NCBI GenBank assembly: GCA_024231955.1
Contig: JAAEPZ010001044.1
Location: 1-64,000 of the forward strand
Reading direction: 5' to 3'
Source of the DNA: a bacterium
GTDB taxonomy: Bacteria; Krumholzibacteriota; Krumholzibacteriia; JACNKJ01
Length of the DNA stretch: 64,000 bases
Shown: positions 9,669 to 18,478 of the stretch, in pieces
Layout of the letters: the number at the start of each line of letters is the position of its first letter
Position numbering within the stretch: position 1 is the stretch's first letter
Translations under genes and position numbers: made by a program
The notes under the pieces: model-generated
The model's input: the letters and a program-made list of their open reading frames with translations, nothing else
Databases searched by the model: none
What the model was told of the DNA's origin: nothing

Positions 9669-11459
9669 TCAGCCGCCAAACGCCCCCCCGTCGTGACGTG
9701 GATCAGCAGCGCCCTCTCTCCGACCGTCCGGCAGGATGCGGACGGCGTTGACATCGCCCTGCAATAAAGGAAAACGACCTAACGGCGCAATCTCCCAGCC
9801 CAGGGTTTCGAGCGCCTCGGCAAGCGCCTCCCGGTTCCAGCCGAAAGTCTCGATCTCAAGTGGACGGTTGCGGCAGTGGAGCCGTGGGAAGTTGAGAGCC
9901 TCCTGCAGACCCATTTCGAAATCGAGCAGGCAGAGTAATACGGAGGTTACGGTGCCGATGATTCTCGATCCGCCCGGCGAGCCCACTGCGATCTCCGGCT
10001 TGCCCTGCGTATCGTAGACGATGATCGGGCACATGCTGCTGCGCGGTCGCTTGCCGCCCCGGCCGGGATCCGCCTCCAGGCTGTTGCTGCGCTCACGGAG
10101 ACCGGGCACGGCGTCATTGGCGATCGGCGGATCCGAGGGGAACAGGTTGAAGTCGGTCAGCTCGTTGTTGAGGGGGAAGCCGTAGCCCGGCACAACCATG
10201 CCGCAGCCGAAAATATATTCGATGGTGCTGGTGCAGGAGAGCATGTTGCCCTCTGCGTCGACCACGGAGAAGTGGGTGGTATGGCTGCCCGTCAATGGCC
10301 CCTCGGTGGCGGCCGGGGTCAGATCGGCATTCGGATCGAAGGCGGCAGCGGCGCGCGCCTTGATGAATTCGGGTTTGAGAAGATCGCGCATCGGGATCTC
10401 CGGACTGAAATCGGGATCGCCGAGCCAGGCGCCCCGGTCGGCAAATGCAATGCGGGAGGCGCGGGCCAGACGATCAAGGTGCATAAGGAGAACGGCATCG
10501 TCCGTCAATGCACCCTTGATCCGGGGGCGGGTCTCCATGAGTCCCAGAATCTCCAGCAGTGTGATGCCGCCCGAGGTCGGGGGGGGGAAGGCGCCGATAG
10601 TCCGCCCGCGGTAGTGTCCGCTGATGGGTTGCCGGAAAACGGCCCGGTAGTCCTCCAGGTCGGCTCCGACCATCGACCCCGCCCGGAAGGGGTTATCCCT
10701 CACCTGCTCGAGCAGCGCTTCGGCCAGGGGGCCTCGGTAGAAGAACCCGCCGGTAGGGTCGGCCGCCCAGAGCCGCAGCGTGCGTGCCAGGTCCGGGTTG
10801 CGGAAGAGCTCCCCCTCATCATACGGGTCACCGTTCTCATGGAAATAGAGAGCCCGGCTGGGGGCGAAACGCTCCAGGCGACTGCGCTGGCTGCGGATGC
10901 CCCGCGCCATGTCCGCCGGTACGGGGAAGCCCGCCTCCGCCGCAGCGATGGCCGGCGCGAGCACCTGGGATAGCGGCAGTTTCCCGAAACGGGCATGGAT
11001 GCGGCTCCAGGCCGCCACCGTGCCCGGAACACCAACCGACAGCCCGCCGGAGAGGACCTCGGGCAGCAGATTACCCTCTGCGTCCCTGAACATATCGACG
11101 TCTGCCGACCGGGGCAGCTCTTCGCGCCCGTCAAGGGCGTAGAGGCTGTCGCTCGCCAGGTCGTGATAGAGGATGAAGCAGCCGCCGCCGGGGCCGCTGC
11201 TCTCCGGCTCCACGAGCGAGAGCATGGCCTGAACCGCCAGGGCCGCATCCACCGCATTGCCGCCGCTCTGCATGATCGCCGCACCTGCGCGGCTGGCGAG
11301 AGGATGGGCGCTGGCCACCATGCAGGTGGGGGCGATCACGGATTCCGCAATCGGCTCCGGCACCACCCTGGTTATCATCTCAGGCGGCAATTCGGGTGGC
11401 GGTCCGCCTGGCGTCGCCCAGAGGGCTCCGGCGATCAGGAAAGCGATGAAACTGGGCAT
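9669..11459 (-). CDS. ggt: Gamma-glutamyltransferase
   Basis: Ntn-hydrolase that cleaves and transfers gamma-glutamyl groups from glutathione and related peptides, normally periplasmic. About 596 residues including an N-terminal signal segment (MPSFIAFLIAGALWA). The autoprocessing and catalytic Thr is T394 in GSHTTHFSVVD, followed by the expected NMLSCTSTIEY segment; the small-subunit oxyanion motif GSPGGSRI is present near the end. The large-subunit motifs SGGNAVDAALA and SSGPGGGCF are also intact. AAGGAG lies 5 nt before the ATG. Divergent from the threonine aldolase gene. Confidence 0.93.
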   Translation of the reverse strand: MPSFIAFLIAGALWATPGGPPPELPPEMITRVVPEPIAESVIAPTCMVASAHPLASRAGAAIMQSGGNAVDAALAVQAMLSLVEPESSGPGGGCFILYHDLASDSLYALDGREELPRSADVDMFRDAEGNLLPEVLSGGLSVGVPGTVAAWSRIHARFGKLPLSQVLAPAIAAAEAGFPVPADMARGIRSQRSRLERFAPSRALYFHENGDPYDEGELFRNPDLARTLRLWAADPTGGFFYRGPLAEALLEQVRDNPFRAGSMVGADLEDYRAVFRQPISGHYRGRTIGAFPPPTSGGITLLEILGLMETRPRIKGALTDDAVLLMHLDRLARASRIAFADRGAWLGDPDFSPEIPMRDLLKPEFIKARAAAAFDPNADLTPAATEGPLTGSHTTHFSVVDAEGNMLSCTSTIEYIFGCGMVVPGYGFPLNNELTDFNLFPSDPPIANDAVPGLRERSNSLEADPGRGGKRPRSSMCPIIVYDTQGKPEIAVGSPGGSRIIGTVTSVLLCLLDFEMGLQEALNFPRLHCRNRPLEIETFGWNREALAEALETLGWEIAPLGRFPLLQGDVNAVRILPDGRREGAADPRHDGGAFGG

Positions 11460-11531
11460 GAGTTCTCCTTGGAGACTGTAAAATCTTGTGAGGTCACTTT
11501 AATCGAATACCTGAAGTGTGACCAGTGAGAC

Positions 11532-11560
11532 TTTCCATTCCCCCCCGCCTGGGTTACAAT
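11532..11560 (+). promoter_or_regulatory. Candidate promoter for threonine aldolase
   Basis: TTTCCA (11532-11537) and TACAAT (11555-11560), 17-nt spacing, about 30 nt before the aldolase start codon. Four and five of six consensus bases. Confidence 0.4.
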
Positions 11561-11590
11561 GTCGCTCTGTCCCCCTAGGCTGGAGGTACC

Positions 11591-12637
11591 ATGAGCGAGC
11601 GAGTTGTCGAATTGAGGAGCGATACGTTCACCCTGCCCGACGCAGGGATGCGCGAGGCGATGGCCCGCGCGGAATTGGGTGACGATGTCTTCGGCGAGGA
11701 TCCCACGGTCAACAGGCTGCAGGAGCTCTCCGCCGACCTGCTGGGCAAGGAGGCCGCGCTGTTCGTCCCCAGCGGGAGCATGGCCAATCTGGTCTCGCTT
11801 CTCAGCCACTGCGAGCGGGGTGACGAGATCTATCTGGGTGACCGGAGCCATATCTTCATCTACGAGGCGGGCAGCAGCGCCGCCGTCGGAGGACTGCACC
11901 CCTGGGCGCTGCCCAATGCCGACGATGGCACCATCGATCCCGCCCGGATCGAGGATGTACAGCGCACCGACAACTGCCACTTTCCCCGCAGCCGGTTGCT
12001 CTGCCTGGAGAACACCCACAACCGGTGCAACGGCAGCCCGCTGACCGTAGAGTATCTCGACGGGGTTCTGGAGCTTGCCGGGCGGCTGGAGCTCACGACT
12101 CACCTGGATGGCGCCAGGCTGTTCAATGCGGCTACGGCGCTCGGCGTGAGCGTGAAGAGGTTGGCGCGGGGGTTCGATTCACTCTCCTTCTGCCTCTCCA
12201 AGGGCTTGGGCGCCCCTGTCGGCTCCCTGGTGTGCGGCACGCACGAGTTCATCGCCAGAGCATTACGAATGCGTAAACAACTGGGTGGCGGCATGAGGCA
12301 GGCCGGTGTCCTGGCCGCTGCGGGGCTTTACGCTCTCGACAACATGGTCGACCGTCTTGCCGACGACCACGTGCTGGCCCGCCGTTTGGCGGAGGGGATC
12401 GCGGCGATCGATGGTCTTGAAACAAATCTCGACCTGGTGCGAACCAACATTGTTTTCTTCGATGTTTCCAATACAATTCTGGATGGTGCAGGGCTGGTCG
12501 AGGCCTGTCGGGCGCGAGGTGTTCACTTCCTTGCGGACCGCGGCACCCGGATGCGGATCGTAACCCATTTCGGTCTCGAGAGGGATGACATCGACTATAC
12601 TCTTAGTGTTTTGCGTGATGCGCTGGCCGGATGTTGA
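11591..12637 (+). CDS. ltaE: Low-specificity L-threonine aldolase
   Basis: PLP enzyme of the aspartate-aminotransferase fold that splits L-threonine or allo-threonine into glycine and acetaldehyde. It opens with the family motif ELRSDTFTLP and the GDDVFGEDPTVNRLQ segment. The PLP lysine is K204 in FCLSKGLGAPVGS, and the Asp/Arg of THLDGARLFN that hold the cofactor are present. Length 348 is typical. GGAGG sits 5 nt before the ATG. Confidence 0.93.
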   Translation: MSERVVELRSDTFTLPDAGMREAMARAELGDDVFGEDPTVNRLQELSADLLGKEAALFVPSGSMANLVSLLSHCERGDEIYLGDRSHIFIYEAGSSAAVGGLHPWALPNADDGTIDPARIEDVQRTDNCHFPRSRLLCLENTHNRCNGSPLTVEYLDGVLELAGRLELTTHLDGARLFNAATALGVSVKRLARGFDSLSFCLSKGLGAPVGSLVCGTHEFIARALRMRKQLGGGMRQAGVLAAAGLYALDNMVDRLADDHVLARRLAEGIAAIDGLETNLDLVRTNIVFFDVSNTILDGAGLVEACRARGVHFLADRGTRMRIVTHFGLERDDIDYTLSVLRDALAGC

Positions 12638-12683
12638 GAAGATCCCGATCGCCGGTCCGCATCATCCCCAAATGAGGTGCTCA

Positions 12684-13865
12684 ATGAAAAGAATCCTGCT
12701 TCTGTTGGCGCTGCTCAGCCTTGCCTGCGGCACGGCGTACGCAACAGCCGATATGCCGGTCAATGTTTCGATTTGGTACCCCTTCAGCCTGAATCAGGAT
12801 GAGGATGTCAGCGTCAACTTCAATCTGTCGTTGCTCCGCGGCAAGGTCGGTCGCGTGCAGGGGCTGGATCTCGCCGGTCTGGCCTCCGAGGTGCATGATG
12901 GCCTGGATGGGCTGCAGTTCAGCGGCATCGCCGGAGTCATCGGCGATGACCTCAATGGATTCCAGTTCAGCGGCATCGCCGGAATTATCGGCGACAATGG
13001 GCACGGCGGCCAGTTCAGCGGCTTCGCCAATGTCGTGGGGGATGATTTCCACGGTATTCAGAATTCCGGCTTCGCCAATGTCGTCGGCAGTGATCTCACG
13101 GGCATGCAGATCGGCGGCTTCGCCAATGTCGTCGGCACCGATCTCACGGGCATGCAGTTCGGTGGCTTCGCCAATGTCGTCGGCACCGATCTCACGGGTA
13201 TGCAGATCGGCGGCTTCGCCAGTGTCGTCGGCACAAGATTGAAGGGCGTGCAGATCAGCGGCTTCGCCAACGTTGTGGGCGAAGGTTTCGAGGGTATCCA
13301 GATTGCCGGTTTCGCCAACGTGACCGGAGGCGAGATGGGTGGCCTCCAGGTGGGTGTTGCCAACGTCGCCGGAGAGAATACCGGTGTCCAGATCGGCGTC
13401 TACAACAGGGCCGAGGAGCAGGCGGGGATTCCGATCGGTATGATCCTCCGCAGCCGCTACGATGAGGACATCGATGTGGTCGTTTACGGCAGCAATCTGG
13501 CGGCGATCAACGCCGGCGCCAAGTTCGAGACGAACGACTGGTACTCGATGCTCTCGATCGGCTACAACAACCTGGAGCAGGAGATAGACGAATCGCTGCT
13601 GTTCGCCTGGCACTTCGGCCATCACTTTCCCCGGGACGATTTCTACGTCGATCTGGATCTGGGTGTGCTCCATATCGACAACGAGTCGCTGTTCAAGACG
13701 GCCGACAACGATCGCGAGGCCGCCCAGTGTCGCCTGATCATCGGCCATGAGTTCTACAGCGGCATGAAGATCTTCGCAGGCGGCGGCCTGACCTGGCTCT
13801 ACGACCGTGAAACCGAAGAGGGGGAGAACCTGCCGCTCTTCATGGCCGGCATCTCCTTCCGCTAG
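12684..13865 (+). CDS. LA_2272-type surface repeat protein
   Basis: Exported protein of about 393 residues. The start at 12684 begins the signal peptide (MKRILLLLALLSLACGTAYA); the in-frame upstream start at 12585 would lie inside ltaE. Residues 81-224 are nine tandem 16-residue units of the form GFANVVGTDLTGMQIG, followed by a degenerate tail (VANVAGENTGVQIGVYNRA). This resembles the repeat family first named in Leptospira surface proteins (LA_2272-like) and probably folds as a beta-solenoid. The C-terminal ~150 residues alternate in a way expected of an outer-membrane beta-barrel and end in aromatic FR. Function unknown; surface location inferred. Confidence 0.8.
   Translation: MKRILLLLALLSLACGTAYATADMPVNVSIWYPFSLNQDEDVSVNFNLSLLRGKVGRVQGLDLAGLASEVHDGLDGLQFSGIAGVIGDDLNGFQFSGIAGIIGDNGHGGQFSGFANVVGDDFHGIQNSGFANVVGSDLTGMQIGGFANVVGTDLTGMQFGGFANVVGTDLTGMQIGGFASVVGTRLKGVQISGFANVVGEGFEGIQIAGFANVTGGEMGGLQVGVANVAGENTGVQIGVYNRAEEQAGIPIGMILRSRYDEDIDVVVYGSNLAAINAGAKFETNDWYSMLSIGYNNLEQEIDESLLFAWHFGHHFPRDDFYVDLDLGVLHIDNESLFKTADNDREAAQCRLIIGHEFYSGMKIFAGGGLTWLYDRETEEGENLPLFMAGISFR
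12924..13355 (+). repeat. Nine tandem 48-bp in-frame repeats
   Basis: Units begin at 12924 and recur every 48 bp. The units starting at 13068, 13116 and 13164 are nearly identical in DNA, while the outer units have diverged. The gradient of identity suggests recent internal duplication in the middle of the array. Confidence 0.9.
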
Positions 13866-13901
13866 CTTCGGAACGGCTCACAACCGAACAACAACCTGAA
13901 G

Positions 13902-13937
13902 CACTCCGGACGTTCAATCAGACGTTCGGAGTGTTTT
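13902..13937 (+). terminator. Intrinsic terminator after the surface repeat gene
   Basis: A 12-bp stem with one G-T pair (13902-13913 with 13922-13933), 8-nt loop, followed by TTTT. The rest of the 13938-14197 gap holds nothing I recognise. Confidence 0.75.
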
Positions 13938-14197
13938 GACGATGATCCCAGTCCAAAGGGCGCACATCCCCTTGCCATCTCATAAGATCGACGATCTGCG
14001 ACGGATCTGTTCGGGCAGAGCCACGAGGTAGGGGACATGATGCCGGTATCGATTGCACTCACATGTGGTGGGGTGACCAGGGAACGTGATCGTGGCTGAG
14101 GCCGCTTTATAGAGACCACTGAAGGTCGCGCGGACGGCGAGGGGCCTGTCCCCGGCGATACCGGCCGATCCTGCTGGCGTTTTCCGTTGTGACGGCG

Positions 14198-15151
14198 TTA
14201 AACCTCGAAACCGTTCTCCAGCATCCAGTCATCGCTGACGAATTTGCCGAGATAGTTGCGGATGCCGTCGGCCAGGATGCCGCAGACCTTCGCACCGGGT
14301 TTGAGATCTTTCGCGACCTCGAGCATGCCGACCACGATCGCGCCGGAGCTGCCGCCGACAAGCAGGCCCTCCTCACGGATCAGGCGACGGGCCATGTCGT
14401 AGGTGGCCTGGTCGTGGACGGCGAGGAAGCGGTCCACGGCTTCCGATTTGAAGATGTCGGGGATCCAGTCGTAGCCGATCCCCTCGACCGTATAGGGGTG
14501 CGGTTCGCAGATCTGTCCGAGCAGGGAGCCGTGCGGCTCGACGCCGATCACCTGGATATCGGGATTGCGCTCCTTGAGATAGTTGGAGATCCCCATGATC
14601 GTACCGCCGGTGCCGACTCCGATCACGACCGCGTCCAGATCCTCGCCGAAATCATCCCAGATCTCAGCGCCGGTGCCGTGGTAATGGGCGTCGGGATTGT
14701 CGGGATTGCTGTACTGGTCGGGCATCACGGCGCCGTCGATCTCGGCGGTCAGTGCCTGCGCCTTGCCGAGTTGGCTCTCGGGTGAAGTGTGCGGCGCATC
14801 GGTCGGTGTGCGGTGGACATCGCCGCCTAGTGCGCGAATGATCCACTCCTTCTCCATGCTGATCTTGTCGCACATGGTCACGACCATCTTGTAGCCCTTG
14901 ACGGCTGAGGCCATGGCCATGCCGATGCCCGTGTTGCCGCTGGTGGGTTCGATTATCGTCGCCCCGGGCTGCAGGCGGCCGTCCTTCTCCATCTGCTCGA
15001 TCATCCGCACGGCCACACGGTCCTTCAGAGAACCGCCGGGATTGAGAAAATCGCATTTTCCATAGAACTCGACGTCCAGGTCGGCGCCGATGCGCTGGAG
15101 TTTCACTACCGGCGTCGAACCGACCACCTGCAAGATATTGTCGTAAATCAT
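14198..15151 (-). CDS. Cystathionine beta-synthase-type PLP enzyme (catalytic core only)
   Basis: Fold-type II PLP enzyme of the cysteine synthase/cystathionine beta-synthase family, 317 residues. PLP lysine K43 in NPGGSLKDR, phosphate loop GVGTGGTIMGI and the substrate loop PTSGNTG are intact. Several stretches match cystathionine beta-synthase better than CysK: YTVEGIGYDWIP, RTPTDAPHTSPES, and the C-terminal IRNYLGKFVSDDWMLENGF. The regulatory CBS (Bateman) pair of the animal enzyme is absent. It therefore probably condenses serine or activated serine with homocysteine or sulfide. Start chosen at ATG 15151, behind GGTGACGGAG. Confidence 0.85.
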   Translation of the reverse strand: MIYDNILQVVGSTPVVKLQRIGADLDVEFYGKCDFLNPGGSLKDRVAVRMIEQMEKDGRLQPGATIIEPTSGNTGIGMAMASAVKGYKMVVTMCDKISMEKEWIIRALGGDVHRTPTDAPHTSPESQLGKAQALTAEIDGAVMPDQYSNPDNPDAHYHGTGAEIWDDFGEDLDAVVIGVGTGGTIMGISNYLKERNPDIQVIGVEPHGSLLGQICEPHPYTVEGIGYDWIPDIFKSEAVDRFLAVHDQATYDMARRLIREEGLLVGGSSGAIVVGMLEVAKDLKPGAKVCGILADGIRNYLGKFVSDDWMLENGFEV

Positions 15152-15177
15152 CTCCGTCACCTTTCCTGCCAGTGCGC

Positions 15178-15207
15178 AATATAGGCCAGCACGGCGGATT
15201 CGGCCAA
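15178..15207 (-). promoter_or_regulatory. Candidate promoter for the cystathionine beta-synthase gene
   Basis: On the minus strand TTGGCC (complement of 15202-15207), 18 nt, TATATT (complement of 15178-15183). The -10 sits in GGCCTATATTG, an 11-mer also found at the fumarase promoter. Confidence 0.45.
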
Positions 15208-15243
15208 GTAACATTTCGTCGTCTTGAAATCGCTGCGGGTGGG

Positions 15244-15268
15244 AAAAGGGAGGGCTGTCCGCCCTCCC
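15244..15268 (-). terminator. Intrinsic terminator of the fumarase operon
   Basis: A perfect 8-bp G/C-rich stem (15248-15255 with 15261-15268, 5-nt loop), followed on the minus strand by TTTT (complement of 15244-15247). Confidence 0.8.
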
Positions 15269-15287
15269 CCCGGTGTTCGATAGACCG

Positions 15288-15902
15288 TCAGAGACCAACT
15301 ATGCCGTTGTAGCGTTCGCGGCTCTCCGCGAGGATTTTCTTGTGCAGACTGTTGCCGTGGCTGTCCATGGTGACGACGCACTGGAAATCCTGGATCCGGA
15401 TCCGCCAGAAGGCCTCCGGCAGGCCGAATTCGGTCTTGTAGACATCCTCCACCTCCAGTACCCGCTGGGCAATGAGGGTTGCCGCGCCGCCGACGGCGTG
15501 CAGGTACACCGCTCCGTGCTCGGCGCAGGCGGCCAGGGTTTTGTCGGCCATACCACCCTTCCCGATAACCGCTCGCACGCCCAGAGATCCGATCACACGG
15601 TGTTCGTAGGGCTCCTCGCGAATCGATGTCGTCGGCCCGGCGGCGACGAAATGCCACTTGCCCGCTTCATCCTGCCGCACGACGGGTCCGCAATGGTAGA
15701 TCACTCCGCCGTCGAGCACCGGTTTGAGGGTGGCCAGCAGATCCGCATCCTCACCGGAGGGTTCGCCGTCCAGCCAGGTTTCGACCATGTACTTGTGCGC
15801 GGCGTCGCGGGCTGTGACCACAATGCCGCTCAGGGAGACAACGTCACCGACGTTGAGCTTGCGTATATCCTGTTCGCTGATGGGTGTGCTCAGATCAGTC
15901 AT
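15288..15902 (-). CDS. Class I fumarate hydratase, beta subunit
   Basis: C-terminal (swivelling) domain of the iron-sulfur, heterodimeric class I fumarase/tartrate dehydratase family, 204 residues. Hydrates fumarate to malate with the alpha subunit. Family motifs seen: GDVVSLSGIVVTARDAAHK, the YHCGPVV turn, AAGPTTSIREEPYE, VIGKGGM and YLHAVGGAA. It starts 8 nt before the alpha subunit stop, so the two are translationally coupled, with GAGAGGTGAG as ribosome site. A terminator follows directly. Confidence 0.92.
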   Translation of the reverse strand: MTDLSTPISEQDIRKLNVGDVVSLSGIVVTARDAAHKYMVETWLDGEPSGEDADLLATLKPVLDGGVIYHCGPVVRQDEAGKWHFVAAGPTTSIREEPYEHRVIGSLGVRAVIGKGGMADKTLAACAEHGAVYLHAVGGAATLIAQRVLEVEDVYKTEFGLPEAFWRIRIQDFQCVVTMDSHGNSLHKKILAESRERYNGIVGL

Positions 15903-16776
15903 AGCTCACCTCTCCCGCTTTGAAGGTCAGGCGCTTGTGCCTTGAGGCCCAGCACATGTAAACGATTGAGACGAAGAAACTGGCCGGCACCCGGTGCGCC
16001 GCGGCGATTTTCGTGCCCAGGACCGTCGTCCTGCCGCCGAAGCCCATGGGGCCGATCCCCAGATCATTGGCCTTAACGGTAATCTCCTCCTCCAGTTCCT
16101 GGAGAACCGGATCGGGATTCCTGTCGGTCAGGGGGCGCAAAAGCTGCTTCTTGGCGATGGCGTAACTGGACCCCCGATCGTTGCCGATGCAGATCCCGAG
16201 CACTGCCGGACCGCAGCCCTGCCCCTGAGCCTGCACGACGGCGTCGAGGATGACCTTGCGGACGCCGTCGATGTCGCGCCCCGCCTTGAGCGCCGCATTG
16301 GGCAGGCTGTACTGGATCGACTTGTTCTCGCTGCCGCCCCCCTTGAGCATCAGCTCGATCCGCAACTCGTCCTCACGATCCCATTGCTCGCAGTAGAATG
16401 TGGGGAAATGAATGCCGATGTTGTCGCCGCTGTTGGCGCCGGTGATGCTGTCGACCGCATTGGGTCTCAGGTAATTCAACTCCGTCGCGCGTCGTACTGC
16501 GCACCTGATCGCCTCCCGCAACGGCGCGAGGGGGTAGTCCCAGGGATGGCTGATATAGAAAACCGGCGTCCCCGTGTCCTGGCAGATGGGGGTGGACGCC
16601 TCCGCCGCCATGGTGATGTTCTCCAGCACCGTGTCCAGGGTGGCGCGGGCGGCGGAACCTGCGAGCTCGGCTGCGCGGCCCTGCTCCAGCGCCAGAACTA
16701 TATCCGCCGGCAATCGGGTCGACGCGAGACGGATCAGCTCCAGGGCATGCATTTCCAGATTGGGAATTGTTTTCAT
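15895..16776 (-). CDS. Class I fumarate hydratase, alpha subunit
   Basis: Catalytic iron-sulfur subunit, 293 residues. Cluster cysteines are recognisable in STPICQDTGTP, GQGCGPAVLGICIG and near the C-terminus (GPMGFGGRTTVLG region); the GSENKS segment is the usual GGGSEN-S motif. Together with the overlapping beta gene it forms the two-subunit fumarase found in many anaerobes and deep-branching bacteria. Start chosen at ATG 16776, with AGGAGGGG upstream; the in-frame 16821 start has no ribosome site. Divergent from glnA. Confidence 0.92.
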   Translation of the reverse strand: MKTIPNLEMHALELIRLASTRLPADIVLALEQGRAAELAGSAARATLDTVLENITMAAEASTPICQDTGTPVFYISHPWDYPLAPLREAIRCAVRRATELNYLRPNAVDSITGANSGDNIGIHFPTFYCEQWDREDELRIELMLKGGGSENKSIQYSLPNAALKAGRDIDGVRKVILDAVVQAQGQGCGPAVLGICIGNDRGSSYAIAKKQLLRPLTDRNPDPVLQELEEEITVKANDLGIGPMGFGGRTTVLGTKIAAAHRVPASFFVSIVYMCWASRHKRLTFKAGEVSYD

Positions 16777-16819
16777 TACCGCAGTCCCCTCCTTTGGGAG
16801 TGTATTGCCTGTCCGCAAC

Positions 16820-16849
16820 AATATAGGCCAGACGGTGAGGAATCAGCAA
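16820..16849 (-). promoter_or_regulatory. Candidate promoter for the fumarase operon
   Basis: On the minus strand TTGCTG (complement of 16844-16849), 18 nt, TATATT (complement of 16820-16825); start codon about 44 nt downstream of the -10. Confidence 0.45.
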
Positions 16850-16926
16850 TCAAAGTTAACCGACTGAAGGGGTGCTTTTGCCCGCGAGCCCTTGCCCCCC
16901 GGAGAGGGAGTTGTGATATTCATCCA

Positions 16927-16944
16927 GATACGTCCAGACGTATC
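16927..16944. promoter_or_regulatory. Palindrome upstream of glnA, possible operator
   Basis: Perfect inverted repeat GATACGT-CCAG-ACGTATC, 83 bp before the glnA start and just upstream of a -10-like TACAAT (16949-16954) that lacks a good -35. This layout would suit an activator site. No regulator is known to me for this motif. Confidence 0.4.
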
Positions 16945-17026
16945 GCATTACAATGTCTTTGTTTTTCAGTGCCATCCATCGGACAGTCTCATGATAGTTG
17001 TCCGGTGTGTCGAGTGAGGTTGCAGA

Positions 17027-18478
17027 ATGCCAGATATGACTATCCCGGAAGTCCTTGCCATGGTGGAGCGTGAAAAGGTCGCCGTCATCGATCTCAAGTT
17101 CGTTGATCTCTACGGCGCCTGGCACCACATCAGTTTGCCTGCGAGCAGTTTCGGCGAACACACCTTCAAACGGGGTATCGCTTTCGACGGCTCCAGCGTT
17201 CCCGGCTTCAAGAAGCTGGAGGCCGGCGACATGGTGCTGCTGCCCGTGGCCGCCACCGCCAGCCTCGACAATTGCTGGGAGAAGGTGACTCTCTCTTTAA
17301 TCGCCCAGCCCGCCGAGCCCAACACGCGGATCCCCTTCGCGAAGGATCCCCGCGCCATCATCGCGTCTGCGGAAAAGTTCATGCGGGATGAGGAGATCGC
17401 CGACGACAGCCTCTGGGGACCGGAGTTCGAGTTCTACATCTTCGATGCGGTTACCTACATCAATGACATCAACATGGCCAAGTATCAGATCGACAGCTGC
17501 GAGGCCGACTGGAACAGCTACAGCTTCACGGACATCGAAAAGAATCAGCAGAACCTGGGGCACAAGATCCCCCGGCAGGGGGGCTACCACGCGATCCCGC
17601 CCCTCGATCAGCTGTTTAATCTGCGTGCGGAGATGGTCGGTCAGATCGAGGCAGCGGGGATCAGGGTGCGCTACGATCACCATGAGGTCGGCGGTCCCGG
17701 CCAGAGCGAGATCGAGATTCACGACGAGTCGCTCTGCAAGGCGGCGGACAACTCGATGCGCATCAAGTACATCATCAAGAACACGGCTGTAGCCCACAAT
17801 AAAACGGTCACCTTCATGCCCAAGCCGCTCTACAACGAAGCCGGCAGCGGCATGCACTTTCATCAGCGTCTGCTGAAGGGGGGCAAGAACCTCTTCTGGG
17901 ATGAACAGGGATATGCCGGCCTGAGTGAAACCGCTCTTCATTACATCGGCGGATTGCTCCTCCATTCGCCCGCCCTGCTGGCCCTCACCAACCCCAGCAC
18001 GAACAGCTACAAGCGTCTGGTGCCCGGGTTCGAAGCCCCGGTCAAGACGATCTTCGGCCTGGCCAATCGCAGTGCGGCCGTCCGTATCCCGGCCTATGCC
18101 GACACCGAGGAGACCAAGCGGATCGAGTTCCGTCCCCCGGATGCGACATGCAACATCTACCTGGCCATGGCGGCTCAGCTGATGGCCGGTCTGGATGGAA
18201 TCCGCAAGAAGATCGATCCCACCACCTTGGGCTTTGGCCCCTATGACGTGAATGTCTTCGCCCTGCCCGAAGAGGAAAAAGGGCGGATCGGCAGTCTGCC
18301 GACCAGCCTGAACGAAGCCGCGCAGGCCCTGAAACGGGATCACGCCTTCCTGCTTGAGGGGGATGTGTTCAGTCAGGACTTGATTGATCACTGGATTGAG
18401 AGCAAACTGTTGAAGGAATACAATGATGTGCGGAACAGGCCGCACCCGTACGAGATTTCTCTTTATTACGACGCCTAG
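17027..18478 (+). CDS. glnA: Glutamine synthetase, type I
   Basis: ATP-dependent ligase making glutamine from glutamate and ammonia, a cytoplasmic dodecamer. 483 residues. Conserved motifs: FVDLYGAWHH start, FDGSSVPGF, the GPEFEFYIFD metal site, KTVTFMPKPL, GSGMHFHQ, and NPSTNSYKRLVPG with NRSAAVRIP for glutamate and nucleotide binding. In the segment where enteric enzymes carry the adenylylated tyrosine (NLYDLPPEE) this protein has NVFALPEEE, with Phe411 at the tyrosine position. It is therefore probably not controlled by adenylylation, and no glnE, glnB or ntr gene is nearby. The ribosome site is weak (GAGG 8 nt upstream). Confidence 0.95.
   Translation: MPDMTIPEVLAMVEREKVAVIDLKFVDLYGAWHHISLPASSFGEHTFKRGIAFDGSSVPGFKKLEAGDMVLLPVAATASLDNCWEKVTLSLIAQPAEPNTRIPFAKDPRAIIASAEKFMRDEEIADDSLWGPEFEFYIFDAVTYINDINMAKYQIDSCEADWNSYSFTDIEKNQQNLGHKIPRQGGYHAIPPLDQLFNLRAEMVGQIEAAGIRVRYDHHEVGGPGQSEIEIHDESLCKAADNSMRIKYIIKNTAVAHNKTVTFMPKPLYNEAGSGMHFHQRLLKGGKNLFWDEQGYAGLSETALHYIGGLLLHSPALLALTNPSTNSYKRLVPGFEAPVKTIFGLANRSAAVRIPAYADTEETKRIEFRPPDATCNIYLAMAAQLMAGLDGIRKKIDPTTLGFGPYDVNVFALPEEEKGRIGSLPTSLNEAAQALKRDHAFLLEGDVFSQDLIDHWIESKLLKEYNDVRNRPHPYEISLYYDA

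Noticed and set aside
12924..13355. Regular 48-bp repeats considered as a CRISPR array
   Set aside because: Units are contiguous, in frame and without unique spacers; they encode a protein repeat.
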